This document shows positions 43,198-51,878 of a DNA stretch of 64,000 bases, in pieces. The position numbers and the translations under genes are program-made. The notes below the pieces were generated by a model. It made no database searches. It had not been told where the DNA came from and worked only from the letters and a program-made list of their open reading frames with translations. Source of the DNA: Collimonas sp. OK412 (GTDB taxonomy: Bacteria > Pseudomonadota > Gammaproteobacteria > Burkholderiales > Burkholderiaceae_D); NCBI RefSeq assembly GCF_900112135.1, contig NZ_FOLC01000003.1, positions 62,001-126,000 on the forward strand, read 5' to 3'. The number at the start of each line of letters is the position of its first letter. Within the stretch, counting starts at the first letter, position 1.

Positions 43198-45213
43198 ATG
43201 CCCCACCCCTCTCCAGCCTACATTCCTGCAATCGACGGCCTGCGCGCCATCGCCGTGCTCTCCGTCATCATCTTTCACGCCAACTTCCTAGGCATTCTTC
43301 CTGGCGGCTTCACCGGCGTCGACATGTTCTTCGTGATCTCCGGTTATGTCATCAGCCAATCCCTTTCCGAGCGTTTCGAGCGGGCCGACTTGGGATTTGC
43401 CGATTATCTGAAGGATTTTTATCGCAGGCGTTTCCTGCGCATCCTGCCTGCGCTCCTGGTTGTCCTGTTTGCCAGCTTCCTGGCATCGGCGATGTTCATG
43501 CCGCAATTCTGGCTTAGCGAGCTGATGAACCGCACTGGACTTGCGGCCTTCTTTGGATTCAGCAATTTCGTGCTGGCCTGGAACACGGACACTTATTTTT
43601 CACCGAGCGCCGAGCTCAATCCCTACCTGCATACCTGGTCGCTGGCCGTGGAGGAGCAGTTCTATGTCATCTTTCCCGCGATTTATTTCGTGTGGCTTCG
43701 ATATAGGAAACAGACCACGATGGTGTGGGCTATTCTGCCGGTCCTGGCCCTGGCTTCGCTGGCGATCAGCGCCTTCCAGACACGCGCCGAGCCGCTCTCA
43801 GCCTTTTACCTGCTGCCAAGCCGGTTCTGGGAATTGGCGGCGGGCGCCATGCTCTTCCAAGTCATCGGCGCAAGGCGCTTTTCAGCACGCCCCAGATGGC
43901 TGGCCCACGTCTTGCTGCCGGCCGGCCTCGCGCTCGTCATGGCGGGGTTTCTTTTCGCCGGGCGCAATCAGTTCCCCTTCCCCTGGGCGCTGGCAACGGT
44001 GTCAGGCTCGCTGCTGATGATCGCGGCGCTGGTGCTGCGGGCCGAAGGTCCCTTCTCCCCGCTGCAGCGCCTGCTGCAATCGCCGTTGGCGACCTATATT
44101 GGCCGGCTGTCCTATTCGCTCTACCTCTGGCATTGGCCGGTCGCCGTGTTCTTGCGCTGGACAACGGGGCTGGAGCACCTCGCCGTCCAGCTCCTCTATC
44201 CCGTGATTGTCGTAGCGCTCGCCGCCGCCTCCTATCACTGGATCGAGACGCCGATCCGCAGCGGCAAGTCGCTTTTGCAGCGCCGCGCGTGGGTCGCATT
44301 CGCGTCAAGCTTCATGGCGCTCGGCCTGTTCTCATGGACCGCGCTGTGGATCTCGGACAACCCTGACCGCCTGTCACTCAGCCAGACACGCGACACCTAC
44401 ACCTGGTATGCGTACCGGCATTTTCCTCGGGAGGAAATCAGCAAGATCGATGATCCGCAGGTGGAGGGGCGCCAGCTGTTCGTCATCGGCGACTCGCATA
44501 CCGCCGCCTATCGCACCATGCTGAAGATCGTATCGCTGAAACTCGGCATCAAGGTGCTGGAATACGAACAGGGCGGTTGTGGCGTGGTCACGCTGATCGG
44601 TCCCGATCCGGCCAAGTGTGCCCAGCGCCGGGAAACCGACCTGAAAGCCATCGAGGCCCAGGCAAAACCGGGCGACATCGTCTTCCTTGCCTCTCTCAGG
44701 ATGCCCGAACTCGACGGCCGCGAGTGGCAACGCGGCGAGAATGCCGTCGTCAATGAAGCGCTGGCCGAGCTGACACCTTCGATGAACGAAGGCGCCCGAA
44801 GCTCCGCCGCAGCCATCCTCGCGGGGTTGGAAGCAGCGCAAGTGCAGGTCCTGATCGACGCGCCCAAACCCTTGTTCAAGGCGCCGCCCAACCGCTGCTC
44901 GGACTGGTTCAACAAGATGAACCCAGTTTGCGCTCCCGGCCTGACGATGGAACGCGTCCAGCTCGAACGCCTGCGTGCCCCGCAGATGCAACTCCTGGAC
45001 TTGCTGCAACGGGAACATCCCGGCCTGACTGTCTGGGACCCGTTGCCGCTGCTCTGCCCCGGCGCTACCTGCTCGGCCTACGACGATCGCGGCAAGCCGC
45101 TCTATTTCGACTCCAATCATCTCAGCGGCCACGGCAATCGTGTGCTTACATCCTCATTCACAGAAAGCCTGCTGTCGATCTGGAGGAACCTCGCGTTCAA
45201 GAAAAATCCTTGA
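43198..45213 (+). CDS. OafA/YrhL-type acyltransferase with SGNH domain
   Basis: 671 residues. The N-terminal ~370 residues form an acyltransferase-3 membrane domain with ten or so helices (AIDGLRAIAVLSVIIFH, GGFTGVDMFFVISGYVIS, RRRFLRILPALL, TWSLAVEEQFYVIFP). The C-terminal ~250 residues form an SGNH domain with FVIGDSHTAAY and the DSNHLSGHG Asp-His block. This two-part layout O-acetylates surface polysaccharide or lipopolysaccharide. No clear ribosome-binding site precedes the ATG. Its 3' end overlaps that of the convergent oxidoreductase gene by 17 bp. Confidence 0.92.
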   Translation: MPHPSPAYIPAIDGLRAIAVLSVIIFHANFLGILPGGFTGVDMFFVISGYVISQSLSERFERADLGFADYLKDFYRRRFLRILPALLVVLFASFLASAMFMPQFWLSELMNRTGLAAFFGFSNFVLAWNTDTYFSPSAELNPYLHTWSLAVEEQFYVIFPAIYFVWLRYRKQTTMVWAILPVLALASLAISAFQTRAEPLSAFYLLPSRFWELAAGAMLFQVIGARRFSARPRWLAHVLLPAGLALVMAGFLFAGRNQFPFPWALATVSGSLLMIAALVLRAEGPFSPLQRLLQSPLATYIGRLSYSLYLWHWPVAVFLRWTTGLEHLAVQLLYPVIVVALAAASYHWIETPIRSGKSLLQRRAWVAFASSFMALGLFSWTALWISDNPDRLSLSQTRDTYTWYAYRHFPREEISKIDDPQVEGRQLFVIGDSHTAAYRTMLKIVSLKLGIKVLEYEQGGCGVVTLIGPDPAKCAQRRETDLKAIEAQAKPGDIVFLASLRMPELDGREWQRGENAVVNEALAELTPSMNEGARSSAAAILAGLEAAQVQVLIDAPKPLFKAPPNRCSDWFNKMNPVCAPGLTMERVQLERLRAPQMQLLDLLQREHPGLTVWDPLPLLCPGATCSAYDDRGKPLYFDSNHLSGHGNRVLTSSFTESLLSIWRNLAFKKNP

Positions 45214-46216
45214 GCACGATCTTGCCGATCGCGCGCCCGCCTTCCAGCGTGGCATGGGCCTGGCGCAGGTTGGCCGCATTAATCGGCGACAAAACCTGGT
45301 TCACCGTGGTGACAATCACCTGGTTGTCGATCAGGCGCGCCACCTGGTCCAGCAGGTTGCCTTGCTGCTGCATGTCGGCGGTCTGGAACATCGAGCGGGT
45401 GAACATGAATTCCCAGATGAAGCCGGCGCTCTTGGCTTTCAGCAGGCTGACGTCGAGCGGCGCAGCGTTTTCGACGATGGTGCAGATCATCCCCTGCGGC
45501 GCTACCGCTGCTGCCGCTGCCGGGAAATGGCGGTCGGTGTCGTTCAGGATCAGCACATAGTCGACGTTGTCGAAACCTTCCTGCTTGAGCTGCGCCGGCA
45601 GGTCGCCGAAATGGTTGATGACATGCTGCGCGCCCAGCTCGCGCACCCATTTTTCCGACTCAGGCCGCGATGCCGTGGCGATCACCTTCAAGCCGGCGAC
45701 CTTGACCGCCAGCTGGATCGCAATCGAACCGACGCCGCCGGCGCCGCCTATGATCAGGATGGATTTGGCCGACGCCGTCGCCGCGGGCGGCACATGCAGG
45801 CGCTCGAACAACGCTTCCCAGGCGGTGATCGTGGTCAGCGGCAAGGCGGCGGCCTGCTCGAATGACAGCGATTGCGGCATATGGCCGACGATGCGCTCGT
45901 CGACCAGCTGGAATTCGCTGTTGCTGCCGGGGCGGGTGATGTCGCCCGCATAAAACACCCTGTCGCCAGCCTTGAAACCGCTGACCTCGGGTCCGACCAC
46001 CTGCACCACGCCGGCGGCATCCCAGCCCAGCACGCGCGGCGCTTTTTCGATGGCGTCCTTGGGCGCCCGCACTTTGACGTCGACCGGATTGACGCCGATG
46101 GCCTTGACTTCGACCAGGATGTCGCGGCCTTGCGGCGTCGGCTTGTCGAGCTGGACGTCGACCAGCGATTCGGGGTTCTCGATGGGCAGGTATCGGGTTA
46201 AGGCGATGGCTTTCAT
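45197..46216 (-). CDS. Zinc-type alcohol dehydrogenase-like/quinone oxidoreductase
   Basis: 339 residues, medium-chain dehydrogenase/reductase superfamily. GroES-like N-terminus (VEVKAIGVNPVDVKVRAP, GWDAAGVVQVVG) and a Rossmann domain with IIGGAGGVGSIAIQLA. The zinc-ligand Cys of true alcohol dehydrogenases is not visible, so a zinc-independent NADPH:quinone or enone reductase is likeliest. The ATG at 46216 (MKAIALTRYLP) is standard for the family; the upstream ATG at 46240 is rejected. Divergent from a LysR gene, its probable regulator. Confidence 0.88.
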   Translation of the reverse strand: MKAIALTRYLPIENPESLVDVQLDKPTPQGRDILVEVKAIGVNPVDVKVRAPKDAIEKAPRVLGWDAAGVVQVVGPEVSGFKAGDRVFYAGDITRPGSNSEFQLVDERIVGHMPQSLSFEQAAALPLTTITAWEALFERLHVPPAATASAKSILIIGGAGGVGSIAIQLAVKVAGLKVIATASRPESEKWVRELGAQHVINHFGDLPAQLKQEGFDNVDYVLILNDTDRHFPAAAAAVAPQGMICTIVENAAPLDVSLLKAKSAGFIWEFMFTRSMFQTADMQQQGNLLDQVARLIDNQVIVTTVNQVLSPINAANLRQAHATLEGGRAIGKIVLKDFS

Positions 46217-46271
46217 TTGCGGGCTCCTGAGGATAAACACAGATTCACGATCAATCCGATCGAATGAGAGC

Positions 46272-46284
46272 CATTATGATAATG
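46272..46284. promoter_or_regulatory. LysR operator candidate (oxidoreductase/LysR)
   Basis: Perfect inverted repeat CATTAT-G-ATAATG between the divergent oxidoreductase and LysR genes, 56 bp from the reductase start. Size and position fit a LysR binding site. Confidence 0.45.
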
Positions 46285-46340
46285 TTGAATTATTTTATAA
46301 ATAGCCTTGGATTTGATTCACTTTCAATCCATATTTGATA

Positions 46341-47243
46341 ATGTATTCGACCACCGACCTCCAGCTTTTCATTCACACCGCCGATCTCGGCAGCCTGTCG
46401 AACGCGGCGCGCCAGCTCGACCTGCTGCCGGCCACCGCCAGCGCCAGCCTGAAGCGGCTGGAGCAGCAGCTCAACACCAGGCTGTTCGTGCGCTCGACCC
46501 GCAGCATGCGGCTGACGCCGGAAGGGACCCTGTTCCTGGAATACAGCCGGCAGGCGCTGGCGCTGCTGCAGGAAGGCCAGGCCCTGCTCACCGCCGGCGG
46601 CCCGGTCAGCGGTCATTTACGGCTGTCGATGCCGTCCGATGTCGGGCGCAATGTACTGCTGCCGTGGCTGGACGCCTTCCAGGACAATCATCCGCAAGTG
46701 ACCCTGTCGCTGCAATTTTCCGACCGCGTGGTGGACCTGTTCCGCGATCCGGTGGATGTGGCTTTTCGCTACGGCCCGCTGGACGACTCGACCCTGGTGT
46801 CGCAGATCCTCGCGCCCAGCCGCCGGGTGGCCGTGGCGGCGCCCTCCTACCTGGCAAAACACGGCCGGCCCAGCGTGCCGAAGGACCTGGCCAGCCATAA
46901 TTGCCTGCTGTACTACCTGCAGCACGGCTTGTTCAACAACTGGCGCTTCTACACCGGCAAGACCGCGGTCGACGTCAAGGTGCGCGGCGACCGCATGACC
47001 GACGACGCCGCCATCGCCAGGACCTGGGCGGTCGCAGGCGTAGGCATCGCCTACAAGTCCTGGCTGGACGTGCGGCAGGATGTAGCCGACGGCCGCCTGG
47101 AAATCATCCTGGAACAGTTCACCGGCGAAGAAACACCGCTCAGCATGGTGTATCCGCATCGCAGCAGCATGTCGCCGTCGCTGCGCGCTTTGCTGGCATT
47201 CTTGCGTGCGCAGTTTGCCGCGCTAGGGGCCGTTAGGGAATAA
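46341..47243 (+). CDS. LysR-family transcriptional regulator
   Basis: 300 residues. N-terminal helix-turn-helix (SLSNAARQLDLLPATASASLKRLEQQL) and C-terminal effector-binding domain. The ATG at 46341 is chosen over a TTG at 46335. The last codons (LGAVRE and stop) lie inside the left arm of the 158-bp palindromic element that follows, so the C-terminus was reshaped by that element. Probable regulator of the divergent oxidoreductase. Confidence 0.88.
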   Translation: MYSTTDLQLFIHTADLGSLSNAARQLDLLPATASASLKRLEQQLNTRLFVRSTRSMRLTPEGTLFLEYSRQALALLQEGQALLTAGGPVSGHLRLSMPSDVGRNVLLPWLDAFQDNHPQVTLSLQFSDRVVDLFRDPVDVAFRYGPLDDSTLVSQILAPSRRVAVAAPSYLAKHGRPSVPKDLASHNCLLYYLQHGLFNNWRFYTGKTAVDVKVRGDRMTDDAAIARTWAVAGVGIAYKSWLDVRQDVADGRLEIILEQFTGEETPLSMVYPHRSSMSPSLRALLAFLRAQFAALGAVRE

Positions 47244-47383
47244 GTTGGATATTTGGGCGGTCATAGCTGGATGCGAAGCAAGGCAGACGACGCGCCGCAG
47301 TGCGAGCACTGCAAGCGGCGGCTAACGCAGCGGCGCGCCGGCTACGGCCAGCGCAAATGTTCAACTTATTCCCTGACGGCCCC
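47226..47383. repeat. MITE-like palindromic element
   Basis: 158 bp bounded by 22-bp terminal inverted repeats (47226-47247 and 47362-47383) with one mismatch, starting GGGGCCGTTAGGG and ending in its complement. Inside are further nested palindromes: CGCGCCGC (47291-47298) pairs with GCGGCGCG (47330-47337), and GCAGTGC-GA-GCACTGC (47297-47312). It has no ORF and no obvious target-site duplication. It lies exactly between the two convergent LysR genes, supplying the stop of one, and may terminate both transcripts. Confidence 0.75.
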
Positions 47384-48295
47384 TTAATCCGGCGCCGTGA
47401 ACGATCCGGCGTCCCGGCCGAAATGTTCGACCACGAATTCGATGAACGACGTCAGTTTGGGCGTCATCTTGCGGTTCGAGGCCACCACGATGTGCATGGC
47501 GCGGTGTTCCAGCTCATAGCCAACCAGCAAGCGCCGCAGCCGTCCCGCGGCAATTTCCCCGCACAGCAAGGCTTCCGGCTGCATGATGATGCCAATGCCG
47601 TTGAGGGCGGCGGTGCGTAGCGCCAGGCCGTTGTTGGCGCGGAAATTGCCGTGCACTTCCACCTCCTGCTCCACGCCGTCCTTGGAAAAGCGCCAGCGGT
47701 TGTAATGGTTGCCGTGCACGAAGCTCATGCAATTGTGATCGCGCAATTGCTGCGGAGTCTGCGGCGTGCCGCAACGCGCGAGGTATTCCGGCGCCGCGCA
47801 AACCAGCGCCCGATATGGCTGCAAGGGGCGCGCGACCAGGGTCGAATCGGGCAGCGCGCCGATCCGGATCGCCACCTCGAACCCCTCCTCCACCAGGTCG
47901 ACCACGCGGTCGTTCAGGGACAGGTCGAGTTCGACATCCGGGTAACGTTCCAGGTAGGCGCGCACCACGGCGGCCAGCATCTGGCCGCCGAAAGTGGCCG
48001 GCGCCGTCACCCGCAGCACGCCGCGCGGCAGCAGCTGCATCTGCTTGACCGAAGCGTCGGCCGCTTCGATTTCCAGCAAGGCCTGCTTGCAGCGCTCAAA
48101 GTACAGCTGGCCGATCTCGGTCAGGCTTTGGCGGCGCGTGGTGCGGTTCAACAGGCGCACGCCGAGCTGCTCCTCCAGCTGGCGCACGTGCTTGCCCACC
48201 ATGGTGGGCGAAATCCGTGCTTCTTCCGCTGCCGCCGAAAACCCGCCTTTTTCAACCACGCGGACGAAAATCTGCATGCTGGTCAGTCTGTCCAT
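47384..48295 (-). CDS. LysR-family transcriptional regulator
   Basis: 303 residues. N-terminal helix-turn-helix (GGFSAAAEEARISPTMVGKHVRQLEEQLG) and effector domain. Of the large AaeR/DmlR-like LysR subgroup. The stop abuts the palindromic element. Divergent from an SDR gene with a 16-bp palindrome in between, so it probably controls that gene. Confidence 0.9.
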   Translation of the reverse strand: MDRLTSMQIFVRVVEKGGFSAAAEEARISPTMVGKHVRQLEEQLGVRLLNRTTRRQSLTEIGQLYFERCKQALLEIEAADASVKQMQLLPRGVLRVTAPATFGGQMLAAVVRAYLERYPDVELDLSLNDRVVDLVEEGFEVAIRIGALPDSTLVARPLQPYRALVCAAPEYLARCGTPQTPQQLRDHNCMSFVHGNHYNRWRFSKDGVEQEVEVHGNFRANNGLALRTAALNGIGIIMQPEALLCGEIAAGRLRRLLVGYELEHRAMHIVVASNRKMTPKLTSFIEFVVEHFGRDAGSFTAPD

Positions 48296-48323
48296 ATTTC
48301 TTATTGCGCACCAATGGTTTTAA

Positions 48324-48339
48324 GTAATATGAATATTAC
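48324..48339. promoter_or_regulatory. LysR operator candidate (LysR/SDR)
   Basis: Perfect inverted repeat GTAATAT-GA-ATATTAC in the 121-bp space between the divergent LysR and SDR genes, 29 bp from the LysR start. Confidence 0.5.
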
Positions 48340-48416
48340 GCTGTTTATCTACCACAAAGAAGCAATCACAATGAACGCTGGATCTCCTTCCTTACCCACT
48401 TTTTACGGAGCACATC

Positions 48417-49016
48417 ATGAAAATCGCAGTTATCGGCGCCACAGGCACCATCGGCAAGGCAGTCGTCAAACAACTGGCCGGCCGCCATGAAATCATCCAG
48501 GTCGGCAACAGCAGCGGCCAATTCCAGGTCGACATCACCGACATCCGCAGCGTCGAAGGCTTGTTCGCGCAGATCGGCAAGATCGATGCGATCGTCTCCA
48601 CCGCCGGCAAACTGCATTTCGGCCCGCTGCAGGAACTGACGCCCGAGAAATTCGAAGTCGGCCTGCGCGACAAGCTGATGGGTCAGATCAACCTGGCGCT
48701 GGTGGCGCAGCACCACCTGAACGACGGCGGTTCGATCACGCTCACCAGCGGCATTCTCAGCGACGAACCTATCCTGCAAGGCGTCAACGCCAGCACGGTC
48801 AATGCGGCGCTGGACGGTTTTGTGCGCGCCGCCGCGATCGAACTCAAGCGCGGCATCCGCATCAATGTCGTCAATCCGACGGTGCTGGAAGAATCGCTGC
48901 CTGTCTACGGCCCGTTCTTCTATGGTTTCGAGGCGGCCCCGGCAAGCCGCGTGGCCCAGGCATACAGCCGCAGCGTCGAAGGCGCACAGACCGGGCGCGT
49001 GTACCGGGTCTGGTAA
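48417..49016 (+). CDS. Short-chain dehydrogenase-like protein without the YxxxK pair
   Basis: 199 residues. A Rossmann NAD(P)-binding domain is evident: IGATGTIGKAVVKQLA (cofactor Gly motif), DITD, ISTAGK-like (VSTAGKLHFG). Ser of the catalytic set may be in TLTSGIL, but the segment that normally holds Tyr-x-x-x-Lys reads GVNASTVNAAL, putting Ala and Asn where Tyr and Lys belong. It is shorter than typical SDRs. Function unknown; divergent from a LysR gene. Confidence 0.85.
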   Translation: MKIAVIGATGTIGKAVVKQLAGRHEIIQVGNSSGQFQVDITDIRSVEGLFAQIGKIDAIVSTAGKLHFGPLQELTPEKFEVGLRDKLMGQINLALVAQHHLNDGGSITLTSGILSDEPILQGVNASTVNAALDGFVRAAAIELKRGIRINVVNPTVLEESLPVYGPFFYGFEAAPASRVAQAYSRSVEGAQTGRVYRVW

Positions 49017-49128
49017 ACCAGGACTGCCTCTGAGGAAGCCGCATCGTTCTTGTCAGCATTTTGTCAAGATGATGCAGTAAGATTGGCACTGCTCCAAAGC
49101 AACCGATCCCATCCTCAAGAGGCGTGCC

Positions 49129-50331
49129 ATGGTGAATGTAGTAAAACGCATCCAGGAATACAACGCAGGCCGCGATCCGCAGCGGCTGCAGCTGAAATAC
49201 AAGAATATCCGCAACGATCCGTTCACTTTCCTGCGCGGGACCTGCCACTTGTTCTATGAGCGCCTGCCGCGAAGCGGCGTGATGCGTTCTGCGCCGCTGG
49301 CCTGGATCTGCGGCGACCTGCACCTGGAAAATTTCGGCAGCTACAAGGGCGACAACCGCCTGGCTTATTTCGACCTCAACGATTTCGATGAAGCCGCGCT
49401 GGCGCCGGTCAGCTGGGAACTGGTGCGGCTGCTGACCAGCGTGCTGATTGCGGCCGATGCCGCGCCCAACGGCGCCGCCGATAGCCGGATCCTGTGCCGC
49501 AGCTTCATCGACGCCTACGGCGCCGCCTTGACGCTGGGTAAACCGCGCTGGGTCGAGCGCGATACCGCGCAAGGCATGGTCGGCGATTTGCTGAACAGCT
49601 TGCGCGGCCGGCAGCGCGCCGATTACCTGAATGCCCGCACGGTACGCAAAGGCAAGCTGCGCGTACTGAACACGGATGGCAAGAAAGCGCTGCCGGCTTC
49701 AGACAAGCAACGCGCCAAAGTCACTGCATTCATGAAGCGCTTCGCCGCCGAACAGCCCAATCCGGATTTCTACAAGGTGCTGGATGTGGCGCGCCGCATC
49801 GCCGGCACCGGCAGCCTGGGCGTCGACCGCTACACCATCCTGGTGCAGGGCAAGGGTTCGCCGGACGGCAACTACCTGCTTGATTTGAAGCAGGCGCTGC
49901 CCTCATCGTTGGCGCCTTACCTGAAGGCGGCCCAACCCAGATGGAAGAACCAGGCGCAGCGCGTGGTGTCGCTGCAGCGGCGCTGCCAGGCGGTGTCGAT
50001 GGCGTTCCTGCAGCCGGTCATGCTGGGCAAGACCGCTTATGTGCTGCGCGGGCTGCAACCCAGCGAAGACCGGGTCGCGCTCAAGCAGCCGCGCCACACG
50101 CTGGCCGAAATCCAGCAAGTCATGACAGTCATGGGCAATATCGTCGCCTGGGCGCAATTGCGCAGCTCCGGCCGCCAGGGATCGGCGATTGCCGATGAGC
50201 TGATCGCTTTCGGAGAAGGCAAGAAATGGAAAAAGCAGTTGCTGGATGCGGCCCAGGATTGCGCGGCGCAAGTACGCAAGGATTGGCAGACCTACAGCAA
50301 GGCCTATGACGCCGGCGCATTTAAGTTATAG
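49129..50331 (+). CDS. DUF2252 family protein
   Basis: 400 residues. The core motifs of DUF2252 are visible: FLRGTCHLFYE, WICGDLHLENFGSYKG, and YFDLNDFDEA, resembling the HGDLHxxN / DxD pattern of aminoglycoside phosphotransferase- and kinase-like folds. It may transfer phosphate, but no substrate is known. Separate gene; the preceding SDR lies 112 bp upstream. Confidence 0.85.
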   Translation: MVNVVKRIQEYNAGRDPQRLQLKYKNIRNDPFTFLRGTCHLFYERLPRSGVMRSAPLAWICGDLHLENFGSYKGDNRLAYFDLNDFDEAALAPVSWELVRLLTSVLIAADAAPNGAADSRILCRSFIDAYGAALTLGKPRWVERDTAQGMVGDLLNSLRGRQRADYLNARTVRKGKLRVLNTDGKKALPASDKQRAKVTAFMKRFAAEQPNPDFYKVLDVARRIAGTGSLGVDRYTILVQGKGSPDGNYLLDLKQALPSSLAPYLKAAQPRWKNQAQRVVSLQRRCQAVSMAFLQPVMLGKTAYVLRGLQPSEDRVALKQPRHTLAEIQQVMTVMGNIVAWAQLRSSGRQGSAIADELIAFGEGKKWKKQLLDAAQDCAAQVRKDWQTYSKAYDAGAFKL

Positions 50332-50525
50332 CCACGTTGGGCGGCCGCTGGTTCAAGTGCACATTTGAACAAACATGGGGCGCCATGCCCCGCCCCTGCC
50401 TGAGTTAACCAAACCGCCGGCGACGAGGTAATTGTGCATTCTGCTGTCCTGTCATCAAGTAATTCAAGGTATGATTCTGGTCGGCTGCAACGCGTCGTGC
50501 CGCGCAGAACCCCTTGAGAACAATA

Positions 50526-51791
50526 GTGATACAGCAGCAGACACAGAAACAAATCGTGGTTATCGGCGGCGGCGTGATGGGAGTCTGCAGCGCTTATTTT
50601 CTGGCCGAAGCCGGGCACCAGGTTGCCGTAGTCGAACAACGCAGCAATGTCGCGGAGCAGTCGACGCTGGGCAATTCCGGCATCTTGTCGGCCGGCGCCG
50701 CGCTACCGTGGGCAGTGCCGGGCATGCGCCGCAAGATCCTCTCCGGCATGTTCAACCAGGAAGCGCCGAACGTGCTCAACGCCCGCTTCAGCCCTGCGCT
50801 GTGGCGCTGGATGCGGCGCTGGATGGCGGAATCGGATATCCAGCGCTTTCGCTCCCACGCCCGCCAGATGCAAAGACTGGCTTCCTACAGCCAGGATTTG
50901 CTGGAGCAGATACAACAGCATTTCCAGCTCGACTTTGAGCAGAGCCCGGGCTTGCTGCGCCTGTTTCGCAGTGAAGCCGAACTGGCGGCGCTGGCTCCCG
51001 CCCGCGAGCTGCTGGCCGAATGCGGCGTAGCGCACCAGCTGCTTGACGAGGCTGCCGTGCGGCTGCAGGAACCGGCCCTGGCCGGCGCCGGCAAGCTGGC
51101 CGGCGGCTTGTATTTCCCCGACCTCGGCGCCGGCAATTGCACCCTGTTTACCAAGCAGTTGAAAGCCATCCTGCAAGGACTGGGAGTACAGTTTCATTTC
51201 GACAGCAAAGTCTCCGCCGTCGCACCGCAAGGCGCGCAAGTCGCTCTGCATATCGACGGCAACGTGCTGTTGGCCGACGCCGTGGTGTGCGCCGCCGGCG
51301 GCGCCAGCGCGGAGCTGCTGAAGCCGCTCGGCCTGCGCTTGCCGCTGCACGCGATCAAGACTTACACCGCTACCGCCACCGTAAAGAACTACGACGTCGC
51401 GCCGCAGACGGCAGTGCTGGACGGCAGTTACCAGGTCACCATGGCGCGCATCGGCGATCGTATCCGACTGGCAGGGATTGCCGAGTTCGGCGCCCAGGAC
51501 ATGTCGTTCGACGACAAGGCCATGCGTACACTGCTGAAAGTGGCGCAGGACTGGTTCCCCGATGCCGCCAATTTCAACAGCGCCAGTTTCTGGTGCGGCC
51601 ATACGCCGATGCTGGCTGACGAGGTACCGCTCATCGGCCATACCGGCGCCAGCAACGTATTTGTCAATATCGGGCACGGCGGTTCGGGCTGGAGCATGGC
51701 GCTAGGCGCCGCCAAGGTGCTGGCCGACCAGATCAGCGGGCTAGTACCCGAGGTTGACCTGGACGGATTGACTGTCGCGCGCTATCGCTGA
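50526..51791 (+). CDS. FAD-dependent D-amino acid dehydrogenase-like oxidoreductase
   Basis: 421 residues. The Rossmann FAD motif IVVIGGGVMGVCSAYFLAEAG near the N-terminus and the ILSAGAALPWAVPG segment match DadA-type enzymes, which oxidise D-amino acids to 2-oxo acids and pass electrons to the quinone pool. The C-terminal FVNIGHGGSGWSMALGAAK is typical of the family. The start is uncertain: GTG 50526 after GAGAA, or TTG 50514. Not adjacent to alanine racemase, so the substrate is open. nnr begins 87 bp downstream. Confidence 0.83.
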   Translation: MIQQQTQKQIVVIGGGVMGVCSAYFLAEAGHQVAVVEQRSNVAEQSTLGNSGILSAGAALPWAVPGMRRKILSGMFNQEAPNVLNARFSPALWRWMRRWMAESDIQRFRSHARQMQRLASYSQDLLEQIQQHFQLDFEQSPGLLRLFRSEAELAALAPARELLAECGVAHQLLDEAAVRLQEPALAGAGKLAGGLYFPDLGAGNCTLFTKQLKAILQGLGVQFHFDSKVSAVAPQGAQVALHIDGNVLLADAVVCAAGGASAELLKPLGLRLPLHAIKTYTATATVKNYDVAPQTAVLDGSYQVTMARIGDRIRLAGIAEFGAQDMSFDDKAMRTLLKVAQDWFPDAANFNSASFWCGHTPMLADEVPLIGHTGASNVFVNIGHGGSGWSMALGAAKVLADQISGLVPEVDLDGLTVARYR

Positions 51792-51878
51792 CAAAAACGG
51801 TCAGCCGAAGGCGGCGTTTCTTTTGCTATATGCTGGAAGCTCCAGGCTGCCCTGGCTCCTGCTAACGGACAACACACC

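Noticed and set aside
47226-47383. Insertion sequence
   Set aside because: It has inverted ends but no transposase and only 158 bp; recorded instead as a MITE-like repeat.
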